Numbered from the stretch's first letter, positions 21,754-30,219 are shown. The stretch is DNA of 35,694 nt from Myxococcales bacterium (GCA_005779305.1 SXJR01000112.1:1-35694), one strand, 5' to 3'. Made by a program: numbers and translations. The notes: generated by a model from the sequence alone, not told the origin.

Positions 21754-23832
21754 TCAGATCGGCCGGGGTCGAGCCCCGGTCCGGCGGCGGAGGACCACGA
21801 GCGCGAGCAGCCCCCCCGCCAGGCTGGCCAGCGCCAGCACGCCGAACGGGAGCGGCGGCGCGAAGCGCAGCTCCACCTCGTGCCGACCGCTCGCCAGCGG
21901 AAGGCCGAGCATGGCCGGGCCGGCGCGCACGACCGGCGCGGGACGACCATCGACGCGCGCCCGCCACCACGGGTGGTAGGCCGCCGAGACCAGCAGGAGC
22001 CACGGTGGGCCGGCGGTGTCCGGCACGTCGAGCCCGAGGTCGATGGCCGCGGCGGCGGCGCGGCGAGCGATCAGCGGGCGCGGTCGCTCGGTACTGGCCG
22101 CGGCGGCGGCCATGAGCGCGGCCTGGGCCGCGCCAGGGTCGGCACCGTCGATCGACCCGAGGTCGCAGCGGCGACACACCACGGGCATGACGCCGCGGGC
22201 GAACAGCCGCGGCGCGATGTCGTTGATCACCGCGACCGCCTGGCTCCGATCGGCGCGCAGCGGCGGCGTCGTGCGCACCAGGTGGAAGCGGGTCGGCGGT
22301 GTCTCGCCGACCACCAGCGCGTGGGTGTCGTCACGCCAGGCGACCGACAGCCCGGATGGCAGCTCCGGAGGGACGCCGCGGGCGACGATTGCGACGACGC
22401 CGTAGAGCGCGAGCCCCGCCGACGACGGCTCGAAGTCGATCACGTAGGCGGTGGACGGCGAGTCGTGGAAGCCCCGCGACATCGAGAGCAGCGGCGGGCG
22501 CCGCGCCAGCGCCGGCAAGGTCGCCAGGTACGGCACGGTGCGGGTCCTCAGCTCGGGCAGCGTCATGATCCGGCCCTCGCGGTGCGCCAGCTCGGCGGCG
22601 AGCGTGCCGAGCGCCCCGGCGTGGCCCGGGTGCAGGCCGCGCTGCGTGGTCCAGGCTCGACCCGCGATCAGCGACACCGCCAGCGCGCCGACGCCCACGG
22701 CGGCGATCGTGTCACCGCGCGAGTGATGGCGCGCCGACCAGCGGGCGATCGCCGCGGCGCCGGACGCGACGGCCACGGCGGCCGAAACGATCGCGCACGC
22801 GTGCACCCCCGCGACGAGTCGCACCGGCTCGATCACACCGCCGGGCAGCCAGCGGAGCCCACCCGCGAGCGCGGCCACGGTGAACCCGACCGTCACGATC
22901 AGCGCGCGCCCGGCGCCGCGCCCGGGCGCGGCCCGGCCCACCACCAGGCCGGCGAGGGCGAGCGCGCCCACCCACGGCGTTCGGCCGGCGTCGGTGAGCT
23001 CGCCGCGGGCGAGCGCGGCGAGGACGCCACGCCAGTCGTGGTGTCCGGCGACCGGACGAGGGGCGAGCAGCCCACCCTGAGCGTCGAGGAGCGCGACCAT
23101 GGGGATCCACCACCACGCCGTCAGCAAGGCGGCGGCGGTCACCGCCCACAGCGCCCGCGCGCGATGCGGGGTGCGCTCGACGCTCACGTGCACGGTGACC
23201 GCGAACAGGCACCACGCGCTCAGCACCGGGTGGCAGAGGATCAGCGCCGCCAGCGCGGCCGCCGCCGACCGCACGCCCGTCCCGTCCCGCGCCGTCCGCA
23301 CCAGGCCGCCCCAGGCCAGCGGCAGGAGGGCACCGGCCCACACCTGGCTGACCAGGCCCGACCCGGCCAGCGTCCGCAGCCCGAGGCCGAAGCCGTCGGG
23401 GTCGAGCACCATCGGCGCGAGCAGGCCAGCCGCGATCGCGGCGCCGCGGGTCAGCCCGAGCCAGCGCGCACCGAGCCACCAGGCTGCCGGTGTGACCGCC
23501 CACGCCAGCGCCGCCAGCGACATCACGATGACCGGCGCGGCGTCGTCCCCGACCACGGCGACGATCGCCGCCGCCGTCAGGAGCGGCAACGGCTGGTACG
23601 TGACGACCAGCGGATACCCGAGGTTGGGCCCGTCGTACCAGGCCACCAGCTCGCCGCGGCGCAGGGCCGCCGCCAGCGCCTGCACCTCCGCGATCGCCGA
23701 CGGCAGGTCGCCGTCGGTGGGCCAACCCGAGAGCGCCCAGGGCAACGCGGCCGCGAACAGGGCGACGGCCATCGCGGCGATCAGCCACTCCGGCCGCGGC
23801 AGCGCCGACGCTGCGAGCCCGCGGGCGCTCAC
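21754..23832 (-). CDS. YfhO-like multi-span membrane protein
   Basis: A 692-residue protein with roughly a dozen hydrophobic helices in the first ~470 residues and a soluble C-terminal part that ends in another helix. The tail carries AYHPWWRARVDGRPAP ... GLPLASGRHEVELRF, the beta-rich signature of YfhO-type proteins, and the N-terminal part has the GT-C-like layout of glycosyl- or polyprenyl-linked transferases (WYDGPNLGYPLVVTYQPL). These proteins are thought to modify cell-envelope polymers such as teichoic acids or lipids in Gram-positives; the target in this organism is unknown. The GTG start at 23832 overlaps the stop codon of the upstream lipoprotein gene by 4 bp (GTGA), so the two are translationally coupled. 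Confidence 0.75.
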   Translation of the reverse strand: MSARGLAASALPRPEWLIAAMAVALFAAALPWALSGWPTDGDLPSAIAEVQALAAALRRGELVAWYDGPNLGYPLVVTYQPLPLLTAAAIVAVVGDDAAPVIVMSLAALAWAVTPAAWWLGARWLGLTRGAAIAAGLLAPMVLDPDGFGLGLRTLAGSGLVSQVWAGALLPLAWGGLVRTARDGTGVRSAAAALAALILCHPVLSAWCLFAVTVHVSVERTPHRARALWAVTAAALLTAWWWIPMVALLDAQGGLLAPRPVAGHHDWRGVLAALARGELTDAGRTPWVGALALAGLVVGRAAPGRGAGRALIVTVGFTVAALAGGLRWLPGGVIEPVRLVAGVHACAIVSAAVAVASGAAAIARWSARHHSRGDTIAAVGVGALAVSLIAGRAWTTQRGLHPGHAGALGTLAAELAHREGRIMTLPELRTRTVPYLATLPALARRPPLLSMSRGFHDSPSTAYVIDFEPSSAGLALYGVVAIVARGVPPELPSGLSVAWRDDTHALVVGETPPTRFHLVRTTPPLRADRSQAVAVINDIAPRLFARGVMPVVCRRCDLGSIDGADPGAAQAALMAAAAASTERPRPLIARRAAAAAIDLGLDVPDTAGPPWLLLVSAAYHPWWRARVDGRPAPVVRAGPAMLGLPLASGRHEVELRFAPPLPFGVLALASLAGGLLALVVLRRRTGARPRPI

Positions 23833-25013
23833 ATGCCGTCGACCTGATAACCCCACGATCCGGACGTGTAGTGGCCGGCCGTGGGTTGGCCCCAGCCGCC
23901 GCCGAAGACCCAGCTTCCCACCTTCTTGCCGAGACCCGAGTCGACGGTGGCGAGGTTGCTGTCGGTCCCAGGACGCGTCGAGGAGCTGGAGCGATACATC
24001 CCGCACACGCTCGTGCAGACCTCCTTGACGTGGTTCGCGATGGTCGGACCCACGCTGGGAACTGCGCAGCTCCCCTGGATCTGCGCGGCGAGCTGACCGC
24101 ATCGACCGAACATGGCTGCCTCCGCGAGGGCGTCGGTGTTGCTGTTATGACCGAACTCCGGCACCGCGAACGGGATCCAGTAGGTACCGCTGCCGGCCTT
24201 GGCGTTGTCCCAGGCCGCCCACCCGTCTCCGCTGTACACCGCGCGGGCGGAGAAGAGCGCGAACCACGCCGAGCCGTCCTCGGGGCCCAGGTGCAGCGCG
24301 GGCGGGGCCGTGTAAGCATCGTTGCCGCAGTTCCGATCGCAGAAGCCGTCGGTCATCGCCACGCCGACGCACCACTCGATCGCGCCGAGGCGGGGACCAT
24401 CATTGGCCCCGCCCGGGGCGCGGAACACGAACGCGGAGATCGACGACGCGTTGGTCATCTCGTGGTTGACGGTGGCAGAGCGAAGCCCATCGGTGTTGAT
24501 GGTGCGCCCGTGGTTCGCGGTGCCAGCGCCGATGCTGCGGCTCGGGTAGCCGTAGAGCTGATCGCCGTTGTACCACTGCGGCCGGTTCTTCCAGCCACCG
24601 TATTCGTCGTACGCGATCGCGCCCTGCTCGCGGATCACGCCGAGCCCGACGTGCCAGCCGACGACCGTGTGCAGCAGCGCATCGAGGACCGCGCGCAGCT
24701 CGCTCACCGACGAGAGCGCCACGGTCACCTGGTTGCCGAGCGAATAGACCGGGTAGTTGGTGCCGGCCAGCGTCCAGGTGTACTTGGTCTCCGCGTACCC
24801 GGTCCCGATACAGCTGGTGGTGCACGGCAGCGGGTTCGGGCAGTTGTACGGCGGATTCGTACACGGACAGGCCGCGTTGCCGGCACCGTAGCCTCCGCTG
24901 CCGCTTCCGCCGCCCTCCTCCTGGATCATCTCCGACAGGTCGGGGTCGACGTCGTCGACGCATCCCGAGGCGCAAAGGAGCGCGAACATGACCGCCACGT
25001 GGATGTTCCTCAT
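23829..25013 (-). CDS. Unknown Cys-containing lipoprotein
   Basis: A 394-residue protein not assigned to a family. The ATG at 25013 gives a lipoprotein signal (MRNIHVAVMFALLCASGC), so it is probably lipidated. A Glu/Gly/Ser-rich spacer is followed by a Cys cluster (CPCTNPPYNCPNPLPCTTSC), and further Cys lie at ~230-250, ~330 and ~350, suggesting disulfide bonds. WHVGLGVIREQGAIAYDEYGG loosely recalls the His-containing strand of permuted papain-like (NlpC/P60-type) enzymes, but no matching catalytic Cys is clear. The frame extends upstream of the ATG without a signal peptide. Coupling with the YfhO-like gene suggests a joint envelope role. It has no obvious Shine-Dalgarno sequence. Confidence 0.6.
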   Translation of the reverse strand: MRNIHVAVMFALLCASGCVDDVDPDLSEMIQEEGGGSGSGGYGAGNAACPCTNPPYNCPNPLPCTTSCIGTGYAETKYTWTLAGTNYPVYSLGNQVTVALSSVSELRAVLDALLHTVVGWHVGLGVIREQGAIAYDEYGGWKNRPQWYNGDQLYGYPSRSIGAGTANHGRTINTDGLRSATVNHEMTNASSISAFVFRAPGGANDGPRLGAIEWCVGVAMTDGFCDRNCGNDAYTAPPALHLGPEDGSAWFALFSARAVYSGDGWAAWDNAKAGSGTYWIPFAVPEFGHNSNTDALAEAAMFGRCGQLAAQIQGSCAVPSVGPTIANHVKEVCTSVCGMYRSSSSTRPGTDSNLATVDSGLGKKVGSWVFGGGWGQPTAGHYTSGSWGYQVDGM

Positions 25014-25098
25014 GCGATGGCAGTGGTGCAACCGAGATGCCCGCGGCGGGAGCCATGACCGACGCGTGGTTGCGCGACGGCGCGCGCGTCCGCTGATT

Positions 25099-25139
25099 GG
25101 CGCGGCTGACACCTGGTGCCGACGAGTGTCAGGCGCGCC
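25099..25139. repeat. 14-bp inverted repeat (REP-like hairpin)
   Basis: The arms GGCGCGGCTGACAC and GTGTCAGGCGCGCC pair over 13 of 14 bases around a 13-bp loop. The loop-side sequence CACCTGGTGCC and the GTGTCAGG core recall palindromes that occur as dispersed REP elements. A partial match, GTGTCAGGCACC, occurs at 33118. Confidence 0.6.
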
Positions 25140-25220
25140 TTACAGGGCGCGGCCTCGACGCACGTGGCCATGGCCTGGGCCAGCCGGTTGCCGATATCAC
25201 GCGCCACGCTCCAAGCTCGG

Positions 25221-25445
25221 GTGAGCGCGAGGCTGCTCGGCGCGGTCGTGGGCGGCGTGGTCGGGGTCGGGGCGATCGTGGCAACGCCGGCTCCCGCCGA
25301 CGCGTGCACGTGTGACCGTCTCACGCTAGCGGAGGAGGACGCGCGGGCGATGGCGAGTTGCTGGGCGGCGCGTGGGTGGTCGTGCCCGCGGCTCCTGGGG
25401 AGTCCCGCGAGGGCGTCCCACGTCACGCCGGCCGAGGTGTCGTGA
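25221..25445 (+). pseudogene. Possible remnant of a small secreted Cys protein
   Basis: The segment 25014-25698 has no convincing gene. Within it a GTG at 25221 opens 74 codons that begin like a signal peptide (ARLLGAVVGGVVGVGAIVATPAPADACTC), followed by CDRLTLAEEDARA, resembling the start of small myxobacterial secreted Cys proteins. The reading then becomes unlike protein and stops. In the same frame after the stop, VSRVEGKALCVSYREDC again looks protein-like. This suggests a decayed gene with a frameshift, but chance is not excluded in such GC-rich DNA. Confidence 0.25.
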
Positions 25446-25698
25446 GCGCGGGGATCCCTCGGCCGCGAGTTCCGCAGCGGCCCCGCCCGGGCACGTGACT
25501 GCGTGGTGTCCAGGGTCGAGGGCAAAGCGCTGTGCGTCTCGTACCGCGAGGACTGTCTGAGCGGACGAGGGCCCCCGCGCTCGCGGCGCCGACGGCCGGC
25601 GAGCCCGAGGTCTCCACCGCCCTCTCGTGGAGTGTGCCCTCCGTCTCGGCCGCAGACGGCCTCGCTCAGGGCGGCCGGGGCGAGCGAGGGCGGCCGAC

Positions 25699-26823
25699 CT
25701 ACCGCATGTACTTGTCGACGGCGGCCTCGTGCTCGGCCACGGTCTTCGAGAAGACGTGGGTGCGCGGATCCTTGGCGACGAAGAAGAAGTAGTCGCTGCC
25801 GTCGGGCTTCATCGCCGCCTCCATGGAGGCGCGGCCGGGGTTGCCGATGGGTCCCGGGGGCAGGCCCTCGTGCTGGTAGGTGTTGTAGGGGTTGTCGCGA
25901 TCGTCGAGCTGGGCCCGGCGCAGGCGTTCGCAGCCGTCGGGTCTGGGCGGCACGGCCTTGCGGCAGGGCTCGTTCCACGCGATGCACGCGGCGCTTGGCG
26001 TGGGTGACACCAGGCAGCCGTACCGGATCGTGGGATCGGTCTCGAGCCGCTTGGGCTTGAAGGTCGGCGAGACCATGCGATTGACGAAGACCTGGGCGAT
26101 GCGCGGCCGCTCGGCCGGATCGACCGCCTCCTTCTCGACGATCGAGGCCAGGATCAGGACGTCGCGATCGCTCCACTGCAGCCGATCTTTCAGCTTGCCC
26201 AGCGCCTTGCCGTGCTCGCGCGCGAGCCCGTTCCAGGTCGCCCGGTGAGCCTCGATGAGCCGCTCGAGCACCTTGCGAGGCGCGGTCGGCACCACGAACT
26301 TGTAGGTGTCGGGGAAGAGCAGGCCGTCGACCGAGTCGCCGGCGATGCCGTGCTTGCGCAGGAACTCGGCGTCGCGGGCCAGGGCCTCGAGCTCGGAGGC
26401 CTTGGCGACGCCGGCTTCCTCGATCAGCGCGAACAGCTCGAGCATGTTCTTGCCCTCGGGCAAGGTCACCGCCACCGAACGCGCCTGCACGCCGGCGATC
26501 AGCGCGTCGAGTACCTCGTGCGGGGTCATGTTGTCGCGCAGCGTGTACTCACCGGTCTTGACCGCGGTGGTGGCGCCGCGGCGCATGGCGTAGAAGCGGA
26601 ACCACGACGGGCGATCGATGATGCGATGCTGGGCCAGCCGGCTCGCCACCTGCGGGAACGACATGCCCTTGTCGATGGTCACCTTGACCTCGACGCCGGT
26701 GCCGGCGTGACGCTGGTCCGGATACTGGTAGAGCTGCCAGCCGTACCAGCCGGCGACGCACAGCGCGATCGCCAGGGTGCCGAGCACCACGAGCAACGCC
26801 GTACGGAACGCCTTCTTCGACAT
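25699..26823 (-). CDS. mltG: Endolytic murein transglycosylase MltG
   Basis: A 374-residue protein. An N-terminal membrane helix (~7-29) anchors it with the catalytic part in the periplasm. A LysM-like region ([22 protein letters not shown]) is followed by the YceG domain: [12 protein letters not shown], the catalytic Glu in [10 protein letters not shown] (~225-232), [10 protein letters not shown] and [18 protein letters not shown], all characteristic. MltG cleaves nascent glycan strands and sets their length. A ~40-residue Cys-containing insertion ([20 protein letters not shown] ...) after the LETDPT motif is not usual in the family. The gene lies 14 bp after ruvX; this mltG-ruvX pairing is common. 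Confidence 0.95.
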   Translation of the reverse strand: MSKKAFRTALLVVLGTLAIALCVAGWYGWQLYQYPDQRHAGTGVEVKVTIDKGMSFPQVASRLAQHRIIDRPSWFRFYAMRRGATTAVKTGEYTLRDNMTPHEVLDALIAGVQARSVAVTLPEGKNMLELFALIEEAGVAKASELEALARDAEFLRKHGIAGDSVDGLLFPDTYKFVVPTAPRKVLERLIEAHRATWNGLAREHGKALGKLKDRLQWSDRDVLILASIVEKEAVDPAERPRIAQVFVNRMVSPTFKPKRLETDPTIRYGCLVSPTPSAACIAWNEPCRKAVPPRPDGCERLRRAQLDDRDNPYNTYQHEGLPPGPIGNPGRASMEAAMKPDGSDYFFFVAKDPRTHVFSKTVAEHEAAVDKYMR

Positions 26824-26837
26824 CAGTCTCGTGGAGC

Positions 26838-27266
26838 CTACGTGATCTCTCGTCGTCGTGCGTCGAGCCAGCCCTGCAAGATCACCGCGGCCGCCTGCTT
26901 GTCGATCACCTGCTTGCGCCGCGCCCGCGACACATCGGCCTCGATGAGCACGCGCTCGGCCAGGGCGGTGGTGAAACGCTCGTCCTGCTCGTGCAATTCC
27001 ACCCCGGCCGGCAGCGCGGCGCGCAGCGCCTCGGTGAAGACCTGCACCCGCTTCGCCCGCGGACCGATCTCGCCGGACAGCTCGTAGGGCAAGCCCACGA
27101 TGACAGCTCCCGCCTCGCGGGCTTGCACCAGGGCGATGACCGCGGTCACGTCCGCCGCGGTGCCGCGTCTTGCCAGCACCAGCTCCGGATGCGCGGCGAG
27201 CCCGAGCTCATCGGACACGGCGACGCCGATGGTCTTCATCCCGACGTCGAGACCGAGCGCGCGCAT
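26838..27266 (-). CDS. ruvX: RuvX/YqgF family Holliday-junction resolvase-like nuclease
   Basis: A 142-residue protein of normal family length. The RNase H-like fold residues are visible: [16 protein letters not shown] (first catalytic Asp), [28 protein letters not shown] and [14 protein letters not shown] (last Asp). Family members process 16S rRNA precursor ends or act on DNA junctions. The ATG at 27266 is chosen; the N-terminus MRALGLDVG is typical. TAGGAA lies at -12 to -7 preceded by TGC and there is no Shine-Dalgarno site. mltG follows in the same direction, 14 bp later. Confidence 0.95.
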   Translation of the reverse strand: MRALGLDVGMKTIGVAVSDELGLAAHPELVLARRGTAADVTAVIALVQAREAGAVIVGLPYELSGEIGPRAKRVQVFTEALRAALPAGVELHEQDERFTTALAERVLIEADVSRARRKQVIDKQAAAVILQGWLDARRREIT

Positions 27267-27272
27267 CGCTGC

Positions 27273-27278
27273 TTCCTA
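27273..27278 (-). promoter_or_regulatory. Leaderless-type -10 box (ruvX)
   Basis: TGC-TAGGAA, GCAGCG, then ATG on the minus strand. The last base of the hexamer is A rather than T, so this is the weakest of the seven boxes. Confidence 0.4.
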
Positions 27279-27841
27279 GCACGAGCTGGCTCGTCGAGAT
27301 GTGGCGTACTCACCGACGCCGACTCACGAAATTCGAGTGGCTACTCGAGTTGCCGCTGCTGCGACGCCCCTGGCGCAGTGCCTGGCAACTCCATCAGCCA
27401 TTTCGTCAACGGGTGGTGACACGAGGTGACAAAGCTGCAGAGGTTCGAGCCGTAACGCCGCGAAGCTTCATCGCGCGATCTCGCGCACAGAGTTGGAACG
27501 CGTGTTGCTCTGGTTTCGGTCATGATCAACGTGACTCCTTGCCCACGCGCCCAACCGGCGGTGCAAAAGGCGCGGAACACACGCTGAGCATCAGACGAAG
27601 CAACTCCTCGCGAGCTGACGCGTCTGAGTATTGGAATCAGTCCGCACCCTCTGCCGGTTGTACAGGCAGCCCTTCAACGCACCTCCCCCGCACCCTCCGA
27701 GGCACCTACCCCCCCTACACACGCGCGACATAGCGAGAGAAAATTTCGACTCAGTGGCGCCGAACGGTCTCCCTCCCCCTCATCCCTTTCGGCATCCCCC
27801 TCCCACTTGAGGCAACCAGTATCTCGTCGTGATCAGCGCCC

Positions 27842-27882
27842 GGCGCTGCATGGTTCCCCCCACTGCAGCGCCTTCTTTTTTT
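27842..27882 (+). terminator. Strong intrinsic terminator, no gene upstream
   Basis: GGCGCTGCA (27842-27850) pairs perfectly with TGCAGCGCC (27864-27872), with a 13-base loop, and is followed by TTCTTTTTTTC. It is the best terminator in the window. A preceding C-rich tract could also serve as a Rho site. Confidence 0.8.
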
Positions 27883-27958
27883 CGGGGCCCGTGGACATCA
27901 ACCTCGGAGCCCACGGCCCCACGAGGCAGGATCTGGCACCCGGACGTACGAAACGTGA

Positions 27959-27978
27959 TCGCGCTGACGTCAGCGCGA
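27959..27978. repeat. Perfect 20-bp palindrome over a stop codon
   Basis: TCGCGCTGACGTCAGCGCGA is its own reverse complement and includes the stop codon (27970-27972) of the outer-membrane-like gene. It can form an 8-bp stem with an ACGT loop and may act as a terminator hairpin or a binding site. Confidence 0.7.
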
Positions 27979-28641
27979 GAACACCACGCCGAAGTTGAAG
28001 AACGCGCCCGTGTCCCACGGCGACGGCCCGGTGGCCATGTCGCACGGCCCGGCGCAGGTCGGCGGCGCGTCGGCCTTGTAGGTCGGGTCGCGCGCGACCA
28101 GGCCGCGGAACGCGTAGTAGAAGCCGACGTAGTTGGGCTTGTCCTTGCCGACCCGCACCGTCATCTGACCACCGGCGCCGAAGGCGAGATCGCGGCGCGA
28201 GAGCTCGCCGCCGCCGTACCACTGAACGAGCTGGTTGCCGACGCCGCCCTCGACCCAGATGTCGCCGCGGATCGGCACGTCACGCCCGCCGAACGCGGCG
28301 ATCGAGTACCGCACGTTGGCGCCGACGCGATGGAGCACGCCGCGGATCGGCGCGTCGTACTCGTACGCGCTCTGCCCGTGGGACAGGAAGTCGTACTCGC
28401 CGAGCAGCGCCAGCTTGCCCGAGCGCATGCCGCCATCGACATGAAGGCCGACCGCGGCGCCGCCGACCGGGCCCACGCTGTAGCCGCCGGCCAGGACCCC
28501 GAACGCGCCCTCGAAGCGGGGCTTCGCCCATGCCTTGGCGCGGGCGTCCTTGCAGTCGCTGTCCCAGCAATCGGCGGCGGCAGGGGCCGCGGCCGCGGCG
28601 AGAGCGATGACGGACAGTGACGCGGTCGCGAGCGTTGCCAT
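27970..28641 (-). CDS. Predicted outer-membrane beta-barrel protein
   Basis: A 223-residue protein. A signal peptide (MATLATASLSVIALAAAAAPAAA-D) precedes a mature part with alternating hydrophobic/polar strands and many Gly and aromatic residues (FEGAFGVLAGGYSVGPVGG, GKLALLGEYDFLSHG, NYVGFYYAFRG, FFNFGVVFSR at the end). The terminal aromatic-rich strand fits an outer-membrane barrel. Two Cys pairs are present (CWDSDC near the N-terminus and CAGPC near residue 200). No family name can be given. The start is well supported: AGGAGG lies 4 bp before the ATG. It lies 41 bp after the DedA gene and is probably cotranscribed with it. Confidence 0.75.
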   Translation of the reverse strand: MATLATASLSVIALAAAAAPAAADCWDSDCKDARAKAWAKPRFEGAFGVLAGGYSVGPVGGAAVGLHVDGGMRSGKLALLGEYDFLSHGQSAYEYDAPIRGVLHRVGANVRYSIAAFGGRDVPIRGDIWVEGGVGNQLVQWYGGGELSRRDLAFGAGGQMTVRVGKDKPNYVGFYYAFRGLVARDPTYKADAPPTCAGPCDMATGPSPWDTGAFFNFGVVFSR

Positions 28642-28682
28642 GGTGCCTCCTGACGCACCAACGCGGCGGTGGATCCAAACTT

Positions 28683-29288
28683 TCAGCTCGCGCGGTGTCG
28701 CCGCACGCGGCCGACGACGAACCACACCACCACCACCCCGACCACCACCGCGATCGCCACGGTGGTGTAGGTCGTGACCAGCCGTTCCAGTCGATCGTAG
28801 TTCGCGCCCAGCGCCAGGCCCGCGCCCATCAGCGCCAGGTTCCACAGCAAGGACGAGAGCGCGCCGTAGACGTAGACCGCGCGTCGCGACATGCCGGCCA
28901 GACCGGCGGCGACGAAGAACGCCGAGCGCACGCCGGGCACGAAGCGGTTGAGCATCAGGTAGACCGCGCCGTGCTTCTCGAAGCCGGTGATCAGGCGATC
29001 GAGGCCGGCGCTGCGCTTGCCGCCGCGGGCCGCGCGCCGCCGCGCCCACCACACGCCGACCTCGAAGGTGATCGCCGCGCCGATCACCGAGCCCACCATG
29101 AGCGCGCTGAGCACGCCGAACCAGGACCACGACGCCGCCACCACCAGCGACGCCGCCAGCACGGTCACCACGTCACCGGGAAAGGGCGGGAACACGTACT
29201 CGATCACCGCCGAGCCCGCGAGCGCGAGCCAGCCCAAGGGGCTATCCTCGCGTCCGACCCACGTGGTGAGCGTCTCGACGATCGACAT
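28683..29288 (-). CDS. DedA family (VTT domain) membrane protein
   Basis: A 201-residue protein. Features of the DedA family are visible: EYVFPPFPGDVV near residue 30, the FxRFxPGxR signature as LNRFVPGVRSAFFVAAGLAGM, and several hydrophobic helices, the last near the C-terminus (AIAVVVGVVVVWFVVG). DedA proteins flip or transport phospholipids such as undecaprenyl phosphate, and affect membrane homeostasis. The start shares its CATG with the divergent LD-carboxypeptidase gene; both proteins relate to peptidoglycan and its lipid carrier. No Shine-Dalgarno sequence is obvious. Confidence 0.92.
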   Translation of the reverse strand: MSIVETLTTWVGREDSPLGWLALAGSAVIEYVFPPFPGDVVTVLAASLVVAASWSWFGVLSALMVGSVIGAAITFEVGVWWARRRAARGGKRSAGLDRLITGFEKHGAVYLMLNRFVPGVRSAFFVAAGLAGMSRRAVYVYGALSSLLWNLALMGAGLALGANYDRLERLVTTYTTVAIAVVVGVVVVWFVVGRVRRHRAS

Positions 29289-30219
29289 GGTCCGTCCGCC
29301 CGCGCTGCGCCCGGGCGATCTCATAGGGGTGTGCGCTCCCGCCGGCCCTGTCAACCCCGAGCGCTTCGCATCCGGCCTGGCGCTGCTCGGCCAGCACTTC
29401 CGCCTGCGCGTGCCCGACGGCCTCGAGACCCGCACCGGGTTCCTGGCCGGCTCGGACCAGCGCCGCGCCGACGAGCTGAACGCGCTGCTCGCCGATCCCG
29501 ACGTGCGCGGCATCGTCTGCGCCCGCGGCGGCTACGGCGTGACCCGCATGCTGGCCGCGGTCGACCCGGCCCCGCTCACCGCCGACCCCCGGCCCATCGT
29601 CGGCTTCTCCGACGTCACTGCGCTCCTGTCGTGGGCCGCCGCCGCCGGCGTGCGCTCCATCCACGGCCCCATGGTGAGCCAGCTCGGCGACGTGCCAGCC
29701 GAGGACGTGGCGTGGCTGGTCCGTCTGCTCACCGATCCCACGCCGCCGGGCCGACTGCCATGGACGCTGGCGCCACTGGGCGCGGAGCCGCCGGCCGCGC
29801 CCGTGACCGCGCCGCTCGTGGTCGGCAACCTCACCCTGTTCGCCCACCTCATCGGCTCGCCGTGGCGGCTCGATCTCGACGGTGCGGTCATGGTCACCGA
29901 GGAGGTGACCGAGAAGCCGTACGCGATCGATCGATACCTGACCCAGCTCGCCCACGCCGGCGTGTTGCGCGGCTGCCGCGGCGTCGTGGTCGGCGATCTC
30001 ACACGCTGCACCGATCCGCCGACCCCGGCCGGCACCGAGGACGATCCGAGAGCGGCGCTGGCGGTATTCGCCGAGCGCCTGTCCGCGTTCCGGATCCCCG
30101 GGCTGGCCGGCGCACCGCTCGGCCACGCCGCCCGCAACGTGGCCCTGCCCTTCGGTGGCCGCGCCACCGTCGACCTCGCCGCTGGCACGATCGAGCTGGT
30201 CGACGCCGCCGTGGCCTGA
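29287..30219 (+). CDS. LD-carboxypeptidase (LdcA-like, S66 family)
   Basis: A 310-residue protein. It shows the S66 layout: N-terminal RPPALRPGDLIGVCAPAGPV, GIVCARGGYGVTRML, the nucleophile Ser in GFSDVTALL (Ser108), a catalytic Glu in TEEVTEKPYAIDR (~205-215) and the His in GAPLGHAARN (~279). These enzymes remove D-Ala from the muropeptide tetrapeptide in the cytoplasm during peptidoglycan recycling. No signal peptide is seen, consistent with the cytosol. The start ATG overlaps by 2 bp the start codon of the divergent DedA gene, and no Shine-Dalgarno sequence is obvious. The stop is 40 bp from the convergent PilZ-like gene. Confidence 0.93.
   Translation: MVRPPALRPGDLIGVCAPAGPVNPERFASGLALLGQHFRLRVPDGLETRTGFLAGSDQRRADELNALLADPDVRGIVCARGGYGVTRMLAAVDPAPLTADPRPIVGFSDVTALLSWAAAAGVRSIHGPMVSQLGDVPAEDVAWLVRLLTDPTPPGRLPWTLAPLGAEPPAAPVTAPLVVGNLTLFAHLIGSPWRLDLDGAVMVTEEVTEKPYAIDRYLTQLAHAGVLRGCRGVVVGDLTRCTDPPTPAGTEDDPRAALAVFAERLSAFRIPGLAGAPLGHAARNVALPFGGRATVDLAAGTIELVDAAVA

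Larger units (their letters stand above)
27267..27958. other. Gene-free low-GC region with orphan terminator
   Basis: About 690 bp between ruvX and the outer-membrane-like gene contains no convincing protein. The GC content of sampled 60-bp lines is about 53-62%, clearly below the surroundings. Open frames here have no recognisable domain. Pyrimidine tracts run at 27681-27717 and 27766-27806 on the plus strand (G-rich on the minus strand). Near 27840 a full intrinsic terminator lies on the plus strand, although no plus-strand gene precedes it. No tRNA, tmRNA, SRP or RNase P pattern was found. Confidence 0.6.

Noticed and set aside
27425-27460. A GGTTCGAG motif resembling a tRNA T-arm
   Set aside because: The flanking bases do not pair as a T-stem and no anticodon or acceptor stem can be drawn.
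27170-27733. A plus-strand open frame of 187 codons in the gene-free region
   Set aside because: Its beginning is antisense to ruvX and the rest has an Arg/Ser-rich composition with no domain or start signal.
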